A DNA stretch of 38,560 bases. It comes from Bacteroidota bacterium (lineage in GTDB: Bacteria; Bacteroidota; Bacteroidia; Bacteroidales; UBA932). The notes below the pieces were generated by a model. The model saw only the letters and a program-made list of their open reading frames with translations, was not told where the DNA came from and did not search any database. Each line of letters opens with the position of its first letter. Within the stretch, counting starts at the first letter, position 1. The stretch is from NCBI GenBank assembly GCA_029567375.1, contig JAKQLB010000189.1, positions 1-38,560 of the forward strand, in the 5' to 3' direction. Shown here one piece after another: positions 24,544 to 32,025 of this stretch. The translations under genes were made by a program, and so were the position numbers.

Positions 24544-26631
24544 ATGGACGAGCTCGATCGCAAGCTGAATGAAGCGTTCCCCGGCAAGGTCGTGAGAAAA
24601 GACCTGCTGCACAAGATCAAGAAAGGAACCAATGTACCGTCGTTCGTACTGGAGTTTCTCCTTGCAAAGTACTGCGCCTCCGATGATTCGGAAGAGATCA
24701 GAGCAGGAATTGAAGCGGTATTTGAAACGCTGGAATCGAACTACGTTCGTCCTGATGAGTCTAACAAAGCACAGTCCATGGTCCAGCAGAAGGGCAAGCA
24801 CCGATTCATAGACAAAGTGCATGTTACTTACTCTGAGAAAGAAAAGCGCCATTGGGCGGAGATGGAAAATTTCAACTCGCGGCGCATTGCAATACCTGAG
24901 AAATTCTACAGAGAGAACGACCGTATACTGGAAGGCGGCATCTGGGCGGAAGTGGTTGTCTGCCACAACGATATCGAGGACGATGATTATGCGTTCTTCA
25001 TTGATGATCTGAGGCCCATCCAGCTGTCTCGATTCGATGCGGATGCCTTTCTTGCCGGGAGAGAACGATTCACCCGCGATGAATGGCTGGATGCAATCAT
25101 CAGGAGTATCGGGCTTGAGCCATCCAAGCTTACCAAACGGCTGAAATTTCACCTCATTGCCCGGTTTTTCAGCTTTGTGGAAAAGAACTATAACTTCATC
25201 GAGCTTGGCCCACGGGGCACCGGAAAGTCCTACTCATTCTCAGAATTCTCGCCCTATGCGACCCTCATCTCGGGTGGTCAGGCGACAACGCCGATTCTGT
25301 TCTACAACAACCAGAAGAATAAGATCGGACTGGTCGGTTTCTGGGATACGGTCGCGTTCGATGAGGTGGGCTCAATCAAGATTAAAGACCGTGATTCCGT
25401 GCAAATCATGAAGGATTATATGGCGAATGGCCGCTTCTCCCGTGGGGTGCAGGTCATCGCGGATGCAAGCTTTGCCTTTGTCGGCAATATAGACCATGCG
25501 ATCGAGCAGGTCATCAATTCTCAAAACCTGGATCTTTTATATCCCTTGCCGGATAGTTTCGACCTTGCGCTCATCGATCGCTTCCACTATTACCTGCCAG
25601 GCTGGGAAATGCCGAAGAATTCAAGCCTTCTGCTCACCGAAAGCTACGGATTCATTTCCGACTATCTGGCTGAAGCGTTTCATTTCCTGTTCCGATCCCA
25701 GAATCGCTATGACTGGGTCAGCAGGAACGTAAAGCTCGGTACTACCGTCGAGGGACGTGATGAGATTGCGATCAGGAAAACCCTGTGCGCGATGCTAAAG
25801 ATACTGCATCCGGCGGGAGAACCGACTCAAGATGAGCTGGCTGAATATGTCGAATATGCAATTGAGGGCCGCAGACGGATCAAGGAACAGCTCAACAAGC
25901 GCAAAACGGACGAAGAGTACGCGAAAATCAATCTCTCCTACGTTGATTCTTCGGGAAAAGAACGAATCGTCTTTTGCCCGGAGTCCCTGGGCGCGCAAAG
26001 CACGCTTGCCCCGGAACGAAAGGTCATTGATGAGGAAGCGGTACAAAGTGGGAATAAAGGGAAAACCAGACCCAGGATTATGGAAGAAGAACAGAAACAG
26101 GAGCCTTCCAAAAGCCATGCAGAAGTCATTGTTGCACGAGGTTCCAGTGCTGAAGCTGCAGCTCTCAAAGAGAAGCACTTTCGAATTTTCTATGGCGATA
26201 CCGGCTATAGCTATGAATCCATTTTTGGCGCATACCTGCGTGGTGCAAAGACCATTGAGGTAGAGGATCCCTATATTCGAACCCAGCATCAGATACAGAA
26301 CTTTGTCCGCTTCTGCGAGCTTGTGGTGAAGGTAGGAGATGCGGAGAAGATTGTCCTGCTGACCGGCTATGATGACCAAGTGCAGAAATCGGAAGCCCAG
26401 GATCGGTTCAACAGCCTCAAGGAAAGCCTTGCGGATGCCAATATCGGCTTTGAATTCAAGTTCCGGGAGAATATTCATGATCGCGAGATACGGCTTTCCA
26501 CGGGTTGGCGGATCAAGATTGGTCGCGGGCTAGATATCTACCAAAAGCCTGAGAATTGGTTTGTTATCGGCTCGAACGATCTGGACCTGCGTCCCTGCCT
26601 GGAGACGATGGTAGATATTTTTAAAGTATGA
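24544..26631 (+). CDS. brxL: BREX AAA+ protein BrxL with MITD1-like C-terminal domain
   Basis: A 695-residue protein. Residues 1-500 match BrxL (COG4930): start MDELDRKLNEAFPGKVVRKDL, Walker A GPRGTGKS (222-229), Walker B FDEV (Asp273-Glu274). The usual C-terminal Lon-like protease domain is absent. After a low-complexity linker (about 500-540), residues 545-693 match the C-terminal phospholipase D-like domain of MITD1 (MIT_C): FRIFYGDTGYSYESIFGAYL, ...HDREIRL..GW.IKIGRGLD, ...LRPCLETMVDIF. In humans this domain binds membrane phosphoinositides, and it lacks PLD catalytic motifs. The gene starts 2 bp after pglZ and ends the operon. BrxL hexamers are DNA-binding motors; the altered C-terminus may change the effector step. 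Confidence 0.87.
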   Translation: MDELDRKLNEAFPGKVVRKDLLHKIKKGTNVPSFVLEFLLAKYCASDDSEEIRAGIEAVFETLESNYVRPDESNKAQSMVQQKGKHRFIDKVHVTYSEKEKRHWAEMENFNSRRIAIPEKFYRENDRILEGGIWAEVVVCHNDIEDDDYAFFIDDLRPIQLSRFDADAFLAGRERFTRDEWLDAIIRSIGLEPSKLTKRLKFHLIARFFSFVEKNYNFIELGPRGTGKSYSFSEFSPYATLISGGQATTPILFYNNQKNKIGLVGFWDTVAFDEVGSIKIKDRDSVQIMKDYMANGRFSRGVQVIADASFAFVGNIDHAIEQVINSQNLDLLYPLPDSFDLALIDRFHYYLPGWEMPKNSSLLLTESYGFISDYLAEAFHFLFRSQNRYDWVSRNVKLGTTVEGRDEIAIRKTLCAMLKILHPAGEPTQDELAEYVEYAIEGRRRIKEQLNKRKTDEEYAKINLSYVDSSGKERIVFCPESLGAQSTLAPERKVIDEEAVQSGNKGKTRPRIMEEEQKQEPSKSHAEVIVARGSSAEAAALKEKHFRIFYGDTGYSYESIFGAYLRGAKTIEVEDPYIRTQHQIQNFVRFCELVVKVGDAEKIVLLTGYDDQVQKSEAQDRFNSLKESLADANIGFEFKFRENIHDREIRLSTGWRIKIGRGLDIYQKPENWFVIGSNDLDLRPCLETMVDIFKV

Positions 26632-26958
26632 ATATTACTTTCTAAAAGTTCAAAGGATATTGTCTGTGTATGACTTTGATTCATGAGGGATTTCATTTTT
26701 CTTTATGGAATTTCTTTTTTAATGAATAGTTAATGTATATTTATACTTTTTTATTGTTTCATAATTTATAATATTATTTGTATATATCGTACATATAAAT
26801 TTTGCATGCTGGAAATGTCGCAGCTTGAATGTCTATCTATATTGATTTTCTGAGGTATTTATGATTCCTGGCTGCTTGGGTTACCTATACTGCAGAGTGG
26901 TCGTTGGTATGCTATTATCGAAAATAGAATCATCAATCAAACCAAGGAGGACCTGACC
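26632..26958. other. AT-rich non-coding gap after the BREX operon
   Basis: This 327-bp stretch has no supported gene. I see no clear hairpin-plus-T-run terminator for the BREX operon. AAGGAGG (26942-26948) is the ribosome binding site of the next small gene. A TTGGTA...TAGAAT pair near 26904-26930 has only 15-bp spacing and is a weak promoter candidate. Confidence 0.5.
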
Positions 26959-27291
26959 ATGGAGTGTAAAAAGCGCCATGTAATTGCCGCCTTCCTGCTC
27001 GGGGCGAGTATAAGCACCTTGTTTGGCTTTGTGAGCAGCTATTCAAACCTGTATGGTTCCTACCCAAGCTTTTCGAGCAAAGCTTACCGTCCCTCAAAGC
27101 CGTTCTCGAAGGACGAATACAGCATCTCGCGCTACCGGCAACAGGTGGAGCAGTATCGAGATGACTGCGAATCGTATATTCAGGCTGCCAATAATGACAT
27201 TGCGACGATTCGAAGAGAAATCCAGAGGGCTATCGACGAGACAAACGCGGTGGTGAGCGAGTATAATTCATTCGTAAGGTTTGGTTTTTAA
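26959..27291 (+). CDS. Small membrane-anchored coiled-coil protein, unknown
   Basis: A 110-residue protein with a positively charged start (MECKKRH), a hydrophobic segment at 8-28 that could be an uncleaved signal or membrane anchor, a Ser/Tyr/Pro-rich stretch (29-55) and a helical, probably coiled-coil C-terminus (58-105). A strong AAGGAGG ribosome binding site lies upstream. I do not recognise the family. It stands alone between brxL and the ankyrin gene, with no sign of co-transcription with BREX. Confidence 0.6.
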   Translation: MECKKRHVIAAFLLGASISTLFGFVSSYSNLYGSYPSFSSKAYRPSKPFSKDEYSISRYRQQVEQYRDDCESYIQAANNDIATIRREIQRAIDETNAVVSEYNSFVRFGF

Positions 27292-27315
27292 TGCATGCTG
27301 TCTAATTGATATCTT

Positions 27316-27759
27316 TCAAAAACGCGCATTATTCAGAGCCCAATATGCTGCTGTATCCTTAATATTTGGATTATCTTTTGCATAGTCGAATGCTGTTTTC
27401 CCCTCGAGGCTTTTTGTCTTTCCATTGGCACCAGCCTTCAGGAGGATCATAACGACCTCTGGATTGGCATTATTCGTTGCAGCCCACATCAACGGCGTCA
27501 TACCTACTATATTGTCTCTGTCATCAAGCCTTGCACCAGCCTTCAGGAGGGCTGTAATGACCTCCGGATTGGTATTATTCATTGCAGCCCACATCAACGG
27601 CGTCATACCTAAATTGTCTCTCTCATTAAGGCTGGCACCAGCCTTTATTGCTGCCAGGACATCTTGAGGTGTCCCAAATTTAGCTGCCCCAAAAATATCT
27701 TGTGCAAATAGACAAATGCTGCTTAACAAGAAAAGAATCGCAATACTCCATTTTTTCAT
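27316..27759 (-). CDS. Small exported ankyrin-repeat protein
   Basis: A 147-residue protein with a signal peptide (1-20, ...SSICLFAQD) followed by about four ankyrin repeats (22-50, 51-86, 87-119, 120-147) with the typical GMTPLMWAA and NPEVI.ALLKAGA patterns. GGAGGG lies before the ATG. Two repeats are near-identical in DNA with a period of about 105 bp (near 27431 and 27536), pointing to a recent internal duplication. Cys16 in the signal region might make it a lipoprotein under relaxed spirochaetal rules, but the lipobox is poor. It presumably binds a protein partner in the periplasm. The partner is unknown. Confidence 0.8.
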   Translation of the reverse strand: MKKWSIAILFLLSSICLFAQDIFGAAKFGTPQDVLAAIKAGASLNERDNLGMTPLMWAAMNNTNPEVITALLKAGARLDDRDNIVGMTPLMWAATNNANPEVVMILLKAGANGKTKSLEGKTAFDYAKDNPNIKDTAAYWALNNARF

Positions 27760-27879
27760 AATTTCCCTCCCTGATACGCTGGCTGTATTCCATATCCAGC
27801 ACGTATAGCCGGGTAATTTTCATTATACCACAGAGGAGTAACCAATCAAGCTTTATTATTGCAGTGTAGTATGAAGGAA

Positions 27880-28017
27880 CATTGCGGGCAGCGACGGAAA
27901 CGCCCCTCTGGCAACAGGCCTCATGCAGCACTTGGGTATGCTACTCCCGCAGAAGTCAGGAAAAAAATTATTCGCCTAAATGGTCTGAAAAGCAGGGGAG
28001 CACTACACTATCTTTGA
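27880..28017 (+). pseudogene. 3' remnant of an IS transposase (rve type)
   Basis: Read on the plus strand, this region encodes only the tail of an integrase-type transposase: NRPHAALGYATPAEVRKK and a short C-terminus ending at TGA 28015-28017. The catalytic core is missing. It overlaps the 3' end of the minus-strand gene at 28008. A diverged copy of the same tail is at about 33250-33373, so both derive from one IS family that has decayed here. Confidence 0.7.
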
Positions 28018-28286
28018 AAGATGCTGGTAAGGTCCTCCATATTTACGCGGAAATGGGGTAATCCCGAATATCGGTCCATGTCCGATCTTCTAATGAACTT
28101 GTACCAAAGCGCATGATCCAGAATATAGGAGATGCTCATCCAAGCTTCAGGGTGCTGGTACATTTCCCGCCATTCGTCCTCGGTAAGCCGCTCAACCTTG
28201 GCAAAGGGATAGAGCTCATCTGCGGCTTCTTTTTCAGCAGTCTGGACCATTTCTATCTTTTCAATTCGTCTTTCAAGTTCACGCAT
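28008..28286 (-). CDS. Unknown 92-residue protein, last gene of the island operon
   Basis: The preferred start is the ATG at 28286 (MRELERRIEKIEMVQ), overlapping the previous gene by 8 bp; the longer frame to 28385 lies wholly within the neighbour. The protein opens with a charged helix (coiled coil, 1-22), then an acidic segment with ERLTEDEWREMYQHPEAW and a C-terminal region DHALWYKFIRRSDMDRYSGLPHFR. No family is recognised. It is the distal gene of a six-gene overlapping operon with the excisionase-like and DUF3631 genes, so a role in island maintenance or replication is likely. Confidence 0.6.
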   Translation of the reverse strand: MRELERRIEKIEMVQTAEKEAADELYPFAKVERLTEDEWREMYQHPEAWMSISYILDHALWYKFIRRSDMDRYSGLPHFRVNMEDLTSIFQR

Positions 28287-28560
28287 ATTTCTTCTCCTGC
28301 GACAATGCAAGATGTTTCTCGAGTTCCGCAACGCGCTGCTCGAGCTCTTCGGTTTCCACCTCCTTGAGGTAGCCCAGAAGTACATTCATGCCATAGACCA
28401 TCATCTTGAATTTGCGTTCATCGATAGCACCCCGGTAGTAGGCTGCGATAATCCGTGCAAGGCTTCGGCGCGCATTCTTGAGCGTATCCATCGGCAGACG
28501 CTGCGGGGGGAGTGTTGGCTCTTGAGTGATGGTTTCTTCTTGAATATCAATGGTATTCAT
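28279..28560 (-). CDS. Unknown 93-residue protein of the island operon
   Basis: The ATG at 28560 is chosen because AAAGGAGG lies just upstream (minus strand, about 28567-28574). It overlaps the previous gene by 14 bp. The sequence is mostly helical: a short N-terminal tail, then DTLKNARRSLARIIAAYYRGAIDERKFKMMVYGMNVLLGYL, and a C-terminal coiled coil (VETEELEQRVAELEKHL). Small proteins of this helical type are common beside phage and satellite replication genes, but I cannot name the family. Confidence 0.65.
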   Translation of the reverse strand: MNTIDIQEETITQEPTLPPQRLPMDTLKNARRSLARIIAAYYRGAIDERKFKMMVYGMNVLLGYLKEVETEELEQRVAELEKHLALSQEKKYA

Positions 28561-29032
28561 GTGGTGTACCTCCTTTGGTAAGGTCGTTTGGCGATACCTG
28601 TGTGTCAGGTAAGGGGCCCTGGCTGGCATTCACGCACTCATCCTCAAGCAGTACAAAGCCTGGATCGACGAGGATGAAGCCGTCCTTCTCTGTGTAGACA
28701 TGGAGGGCGTCGCAGTAGGCTTTGACCAGCACAAACTGCCTCTGGGTGAGCCCTTTCGCGATGCAGATTGCCTGCCATGAGTCCACAGGGATAGCAAGCG
28801 GCTTCTCGCCTGTGCGTTTCTTGATCTGGGCCAGTTGGGTGAATACCTTCATCCCAAGGTCAAGAGCATCCGTACCGACATCGAAGATGCAAAGGGTTTC
28901 CGCTTCCCTGGTGCAGGCGTAACCCGTAACCGATTGTGTGTATGTTGTTACAGTACCATCATTTGGCATGGTTACGCCCTGGTTACGGTTACGCCTCCGA
29001 GCCGTAACCGGGTTTTCAGCCGGTACGCTCAT
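28547..29032 (-). CDS. Unknown 161-residue protein overlapping the iteron cluster
   Basis: The start at 29032 overlaps the DUF3631 stop (ATGA), with GAGGAG 8 bp upstream. The N-terminal about 40 residues are low-complexity (NPVTARRRNRNQGVT...) because the DNA is packed with GGTTACG repeats. The folded part (about 45-135) contains ALDLGMKVFTQLAQIKKRTGEKPLAIPVDSW and a helix resembling a DNA-binding segment (GLTQRQFVLVKAYCDALHVY). No family is recognised. The N-terminus may be shaped by the DNA repeats rather than by protein function. Confidence 0.65.
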   Translation of the reverse strand: MSVPAENPVTARRRNRNQGVTMPNDGTVTTYTQSVTGYACTREAETLCIFDVGTDALDLGMKVFTQLAQIKKRTGEKPLAIPVDSWQAICIAKGLTQRQFVLVKAYCDALHVYTEKDGFILVDPGFVLLEDECVNASQGPLPDTQVSPNDLTKGGTPHEYH

Positions 29033-29146
29033 ATGGCTTTCTCCTCAAAGAGGAAGTCTGCGCGGTTACGGGTCTCAGGCGTAACCGTAACCGACCCGTA
29101 ACCTTCTAAGTGTTTGTTGAAAATCAAATTATCTGCATTGGTTACG
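28918..29146. repeat. Iteron-like cluster: 11 copies of GGTTACG / CGTAACC
   Basis: The heptamer GGTTACG or its complement occurs at 28918, 28925, 28970, 28981, 28987, 29003, 29064, 29080, 29086, 29097 and 29140 (left coordinates). Chance would give far less than one copy in 229 bp. Several form tandem pairs, in both orientations. The cluster spans the junction of the DUF3631 helicase gene and the next ORF. This layout resembles iteron origins placed beside replication genes in phage satellites and integrative elements. The repeats are seen directly. Origin function is inferred. Confidence 0.7.
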
Positions 29147-30360
29147 GGGTTTCGCCTCTCCGGCAGGTACCGCTCAAACGCCTCCGTGAAATCCTTGGAA
29201 TAGTAGCCTTTGACACAGTGCCCTTCCTGCTTCAAGGTACGTGGCTTGATTCCAAACGGCCTGAGGATTCGCGCGAGGTTCGAGGCGGTCATGCCTTTTC
29301 CATGATTGAATTGCGGCCAAGGGCTTTCCTCTATCTCATTGAGGCGATCCACGAGTGTCTGGGAAGGCCATCGGTCCCGCTCAGGCTGTGCGGAGACGAT
29401 TGTGTGAAGGTCAGAGAGGAGTCGTTCTTTCACATCGTCAGGATCACTTGCGTCATGAGCGGAGAGCGCCATCGCTGCTGAGCGAGCTTGTTGTGGCCAC
29501 TCGCCACCGACAAAATCAGCAATCCGCAAGAGCTCCCGCCAGCAATCAGCCTGCCTGTCTGAGAGGCTAGATGGTATCTCAGGGTCGATTTTCTGAATTT
29601 TAGCACCATGATCCAGCGCAAACCGCTGCACTCGTGCATGCAGATCGCGAAAGCCAAGGTCTCTGTCAGCCCTTAGTCGTTCAACTTCTTCATCAGACTT
29701 GCGGCGGAGCATCTCAATAATGATCGATCGGCTGGCAAGCGTTGCAGGAAGATTCCCAATGAGGGCAATTGCCTTGGGGCAAAAGACATTGAAGGTTCGA
29801 GGTTCAAGGTCCTCTCCGACGATACGGATGACCTGCGCAGCACTGCGGGTAAAGCCCGCATTCATGATGGTGCGAAGATCCTCATTGGTGCGAAACATGG
29901 AATCGGCCTCATCGATGATCATGGTCGGGGCGTAAGCATCGATAGTGCGGAAAAGTGCAGCGGTTGAGATGTTTGAGGTTGCAAGCGCCCGTGGCACAAG
30001 ACGGCGCACGATCTCCAGTGCCGTGCTCTTGCCACAGGCCTTGGTTGCCGAGGTAACGCAGAGATTTGGACATACAGTCCCATACGGAGCGAGGTGAGTA
30101 AAAACGATCCATAGAGCTATCGCATAGGCGGATTCAATATCAATTACAAGAAAGCGGCGGATTTGGCGCACAAGGTCATCAAGAAGCATTGCACCATCCT
30201 GGGGTAATGTAGAAGGCTCTGGGTCATTAAACTGCAGGCGCTTGCCCTGTTTGTCCCGGCTTTTCTTTGCAGTATTCTTCGAGGCTTCTGATTCCGTTTG
30301 ATCCCGAAGCTGCAACTCCTGTACCACCTGAGAGACATCAATCTTCACTATCTCATCCAC
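29029..30360 (-). CDS. DUF3631 replication-type ATPase/helicase
   Basis: A 443-residue protein with a P-loop SATKACGKST (Lys111, first Gly of the motif replaced by Ala), Walker B IIDEAD (Asp150-Glu151), and a C-terminal DUF3631 region (about 190-375). DUF3631 proteins are common in phages and integrative elements, often in primase-helicase proteins; here no primase domain is fused. The start is GTG at 30360, with GGGAGG upstream and an 8-bp overlap with the preceding gene. The last codons overlap the GGTTACG repeat cluster. It is the best candidate for the island's replication initiator/helicase. Confidence 0.8.
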   Translation of the reverse strand: MDEIVKIDVSQVVQELQLRDQTESEASKNTAKKSRDKQGKRLQFNDPEPSTLPQDGAMLLDDLVRQIRRFLVIDIESAYAIALWIVFTHLAPYGTVCPNLCVTSATKACGKSTALEIVRRLVPRALATSNISTAALFRTIDAYAPTMIIDEADSMFRTNEDLRTIMNAGFTRSAAQVIRIVGEDLEPRTFNVFCPKAIALIGNLPATLASRSIIIEMLRRKSDEEVERLRADRDLGFRDLHARVQRFALDHGAKIQKIDPEIPSSLSDRQADCWRELLRIADFVGGEWPQQARSAAMALSAHDASDPDDVKERLLSDLHTIVSAQPERDRWPSQTLVDRLNEIEESPWPQFNHGKGMTASNLARILRPFGIKPRTLKQEGHCVKGYYSKDFTEAFERYLPERRNPVTNADNLIFNKHLEGYGSVTVTPETRNRADFLFEEKAI

Positions 30361-30655
30361 GAGGTGCCTCCCATAGCCTGATCGCGTGCTCCCAGACCTC
30401 AGCAGCAGAAAAGAAGGTATTGCTGCTTATTGCGCGATCCTGCGTAGTGAAATAAAGCAAGGTAAAAATTTCTGCTAATTCACAGACATTTGCAGGTACC
30501 TGAGATGGCTTTCCTGCAAGCAGCACGCGAATCTGTGGTGGCGCACTGTCAAGATTGGTGCGGGCTGTGAAAATCGCAAAATTCTTCCATCTATTACGAT
30601 CAATGTTGTGCTGACTGATAAAGCAATAGATTGCCGCTCGAACCCTTGAATTCAT
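30353..30655 (-). CDS. Unknown 100-residue protein of the island operon
   Basis: Its ATG overlaps the excisionase-like gene stop (4 bp) and has AAGGGG upstream; its 3' end overlaps the DUF3631 gene by 8 bp. The protein appears globular, alpha/beta, with VRAAIYCFISQHNIDRNRWKNFAIF and CELAEIFTLLYFTTQDRAISSNTFFSAAEVWEHAIRLWE. I recognise no family. Its place between the excisionase-like and helicase genes suggests a part in regulation or replication of the island. Confidence 0.6.
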   Translation of the reverse strand: MNSRVRAAIYCFISQHNIDRNRWKNFAIFTARTNLDSAPPQIRVLLAGKPSQVPANVCELAEIFTLLYFTTQDRAISSNTFFSAAEVWEHAIRLWEAPRG

Positions 30656-30882
30656 TTTAAACCCCTTTGATTAATCATCTGTATTGCACGCTCTGAAATT
30701 TCATCTTGAGTTGCTTTGCGGCGTTTTCTAATGAACTCTTCTAGTTCTTGTTGATCAAAGAATAGCCGACCACCAGTAGGCTTATAGCAAGGAAGCAATC
30801 GCAAATGAACGAGCTTGTATATATATTTAGGGGTTGTTTTTAAGAATGATGCAGCCTCTTCTACACTTAAAAATATGCTCAT
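30652..30882 (-). CDS. Excisionase / AlpA-like helix-turn-helix protein
   Basis: A 76-residue protein of the MerR-like excisionase (HTH_17) family: FLSVEEAASFLKTTPKYIYKLVHLRLLPCYKPTGGRLFFDQQELEEFI, then a basic tail. Such proteins bend att DNA for excision or activate integrase genes. The ATG at 30882 is preferred over the one at 30888 because GGGAG lies 7 bp before it. It is the first gene of a six-gene operon. A TGACGGTA/TACCGTCA inverted repeat lies just upstream and may be its operator. Confidence 0.85.
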   Translation of the reverse strand: MSIFLSVEEAASFLKTTPKYIYKLVHLRLLPCYKPTGGRLFFDQQELEEFIRKRRKATQDEISERAIQMINQRGLK

Positions 30883-30894
30883 GATCATACTCCC

Positions 30895-30925
30895 TGACGG
30901 TATGGTTTTCTTTTGTTTACCGTCA
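30895..30925. promoter_or_regulatory. Inverted repeat upstream of the excisionase operon
   Basis: TGACGGTA (30895-30902) and TACCGTCA (30918-30925) are perfect 8-bp arms separated by 15 bp. They lie between the operon start and its presumed promoter. An operator for a repressor or for the excisionase-like protein itself is plausible. The rest of 30889-31153 is AT-rich and holds no supported gene. Confidence 0.5.
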
Positions 30926-31153
30926 TCTTAAAGATCGCTGATTTCATTTTGCAAACGAGAGGCCTTGAGAAATTTGAGAAAAATGAGAATTTTTTATTTA
31001 TTAAAATATTATATTATAAATAATTAAAATTTATTTCTTCAATTTTAATATGTTTACCATTTGAGAAATATTGGCTAAATATTTGTGATATTTAAACAGC
31101 AATCAAGTACCCCTCATCGTTCAGGCTAATTGTAATGAACAAGGAGAGGAAGA

Positions 31154-31462
31154 ATGGGAAAGCAACAGTTACAATGGGCTGCAAATCGAAATGCTGAGAT
31201 TATTCTGCAAATCCTTTGCCAGGCAATTACAGTGGTCGATTTAGGGCGGCAAAACGACTTTAACCCCAGCGAGTGTCAGAGATGGATTGATACAATCTAT
31301 AAAGTTGGGAAAAATGGCTGAAAAGCCCAGGCCGGCGACCTTTATGAGCAGACCGAGAAAGAAATCAAAGGACTCATTGCGATGATTGGCGATCTGTATG
31401 TGGAGAATGCCAGACGAAACCGAATCCTTACCCCGAAAGGCGATCTGATGGAAGACCCTTTG
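31154..31462 (+). pseudogene. Decayed IS orfA-type transposase, truncated by an IS
   Basis: The frame starts MGKQQLQWAANRNAEIILQI with a good AAGGAGAGG upstream. It is interrupted by TGA at 31319-31321, then continues as ...EKEIKGLIAMIGDLYVENARRNR, the usual end pattern of IS3-type OrfA proteins (helix-turn-helix plus a leucine-zipper-like helix). The IS3-family element at 31463 cuts it off. The matching orfB remnant may be the tail at 33250-33373, beyond that element. Confidence 0.7.
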
Positions 31463-31500
31463 TGCCAGCATAGATGTCGCCTCAAGAGGAGGGGGCAACT

Positions 31501-32025
31501 ATGCGATACAGTCAAAGACTGCGGAATGCAGTATTACGAAAAGTTCTTCCACCAGAGAATCAGAGTATCAGCTCAGTGAGTAAGGAATTCGGGATTTCAA
31601 TGCAAACAATTCAGCGATGGATGAGTCTTGCAAAAGATGGTACACTATCGACCGAGGATTCTGTGCTCCCGCCCAATAAAAAGCCCTTGGAAGAGAAGTT
31701 TGAATATGTTCTGGAATGGTCACGATTAGCAGACGTTGATAAAGGCCAATGGCTACGGGAAAATGGGATTCATGAAGAACACCTTAGCCTCTGGGAACAG
31801 GAGCTTCGTATGACCATGGCGAAGAAGCAAGAAACAAAAAACACAGAACTTACCGCATTAAAGAAACGAAATAGGGCTCTCGAACGAGAGTTAGCCCGAA
31901 AAGAGAAAGCGTTGGCTGAATTAGCAGCCTTACTGACCTTGAAAAAAAACTCGAATCGACCTTGGGGGCCAACGAGGACGATTGATCCACGAAGCAGATC
32001 GGAAGCTGGTTATTCAGCTTATTGA
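31501..32025 (+). CDS. IS3-family OrfA with a frameshifted C-terminus
   Basis: The protein has two helix-turn-helix-like segments (about 14-40 and 60-95) and a coiled coil (TALKKRNRALERELARKEKALAELAALL). AGGAGGGGG before the ATG at 31501 supports the start. At the A8 run (31942-31949) the frame leaves the expected one. The alternative frame reads KKLESTLGANEDD and stops with TGA at 31983-31985, overlapping the orfB start as is usual in this group. One A therefore seems to be missing (ancestral A9), giving an aberrant tail up to 32025. Mutation, slippage or a sequencing error would all fit. Confidence 0.7.
   Translation: MRYSQRLRNAVLRKVLPPENQSISSVSKEFGISMQTIQRWMSLAKDGTLSTEDSVLPPNKKPLEEKFEYVLEWSRLADVDKGQWLRENGIHEEHLSLWEQELRMTMAKKQETKNTELTALKKRNRALERELARKEKALAELAALLTLKKNSNRPWGPTRTIDPRSRSEAGYSAY

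Noticed and set aside
27680-27931. 83-residue minus-strand ORF
   Set aside because: It overlaps the ankyrin gene start out of frame and runs through IS relic sequence. No family or ribosome binding site is visible.
31942-31950. Programmed -1 frameshift producing an OrfAB fusion at A AAA AAC
   Set aside because: A -1 slip here leads to the short tail ending at 31985, not into orfB, which is in the other frame. A lost A in the run explains the layout better.
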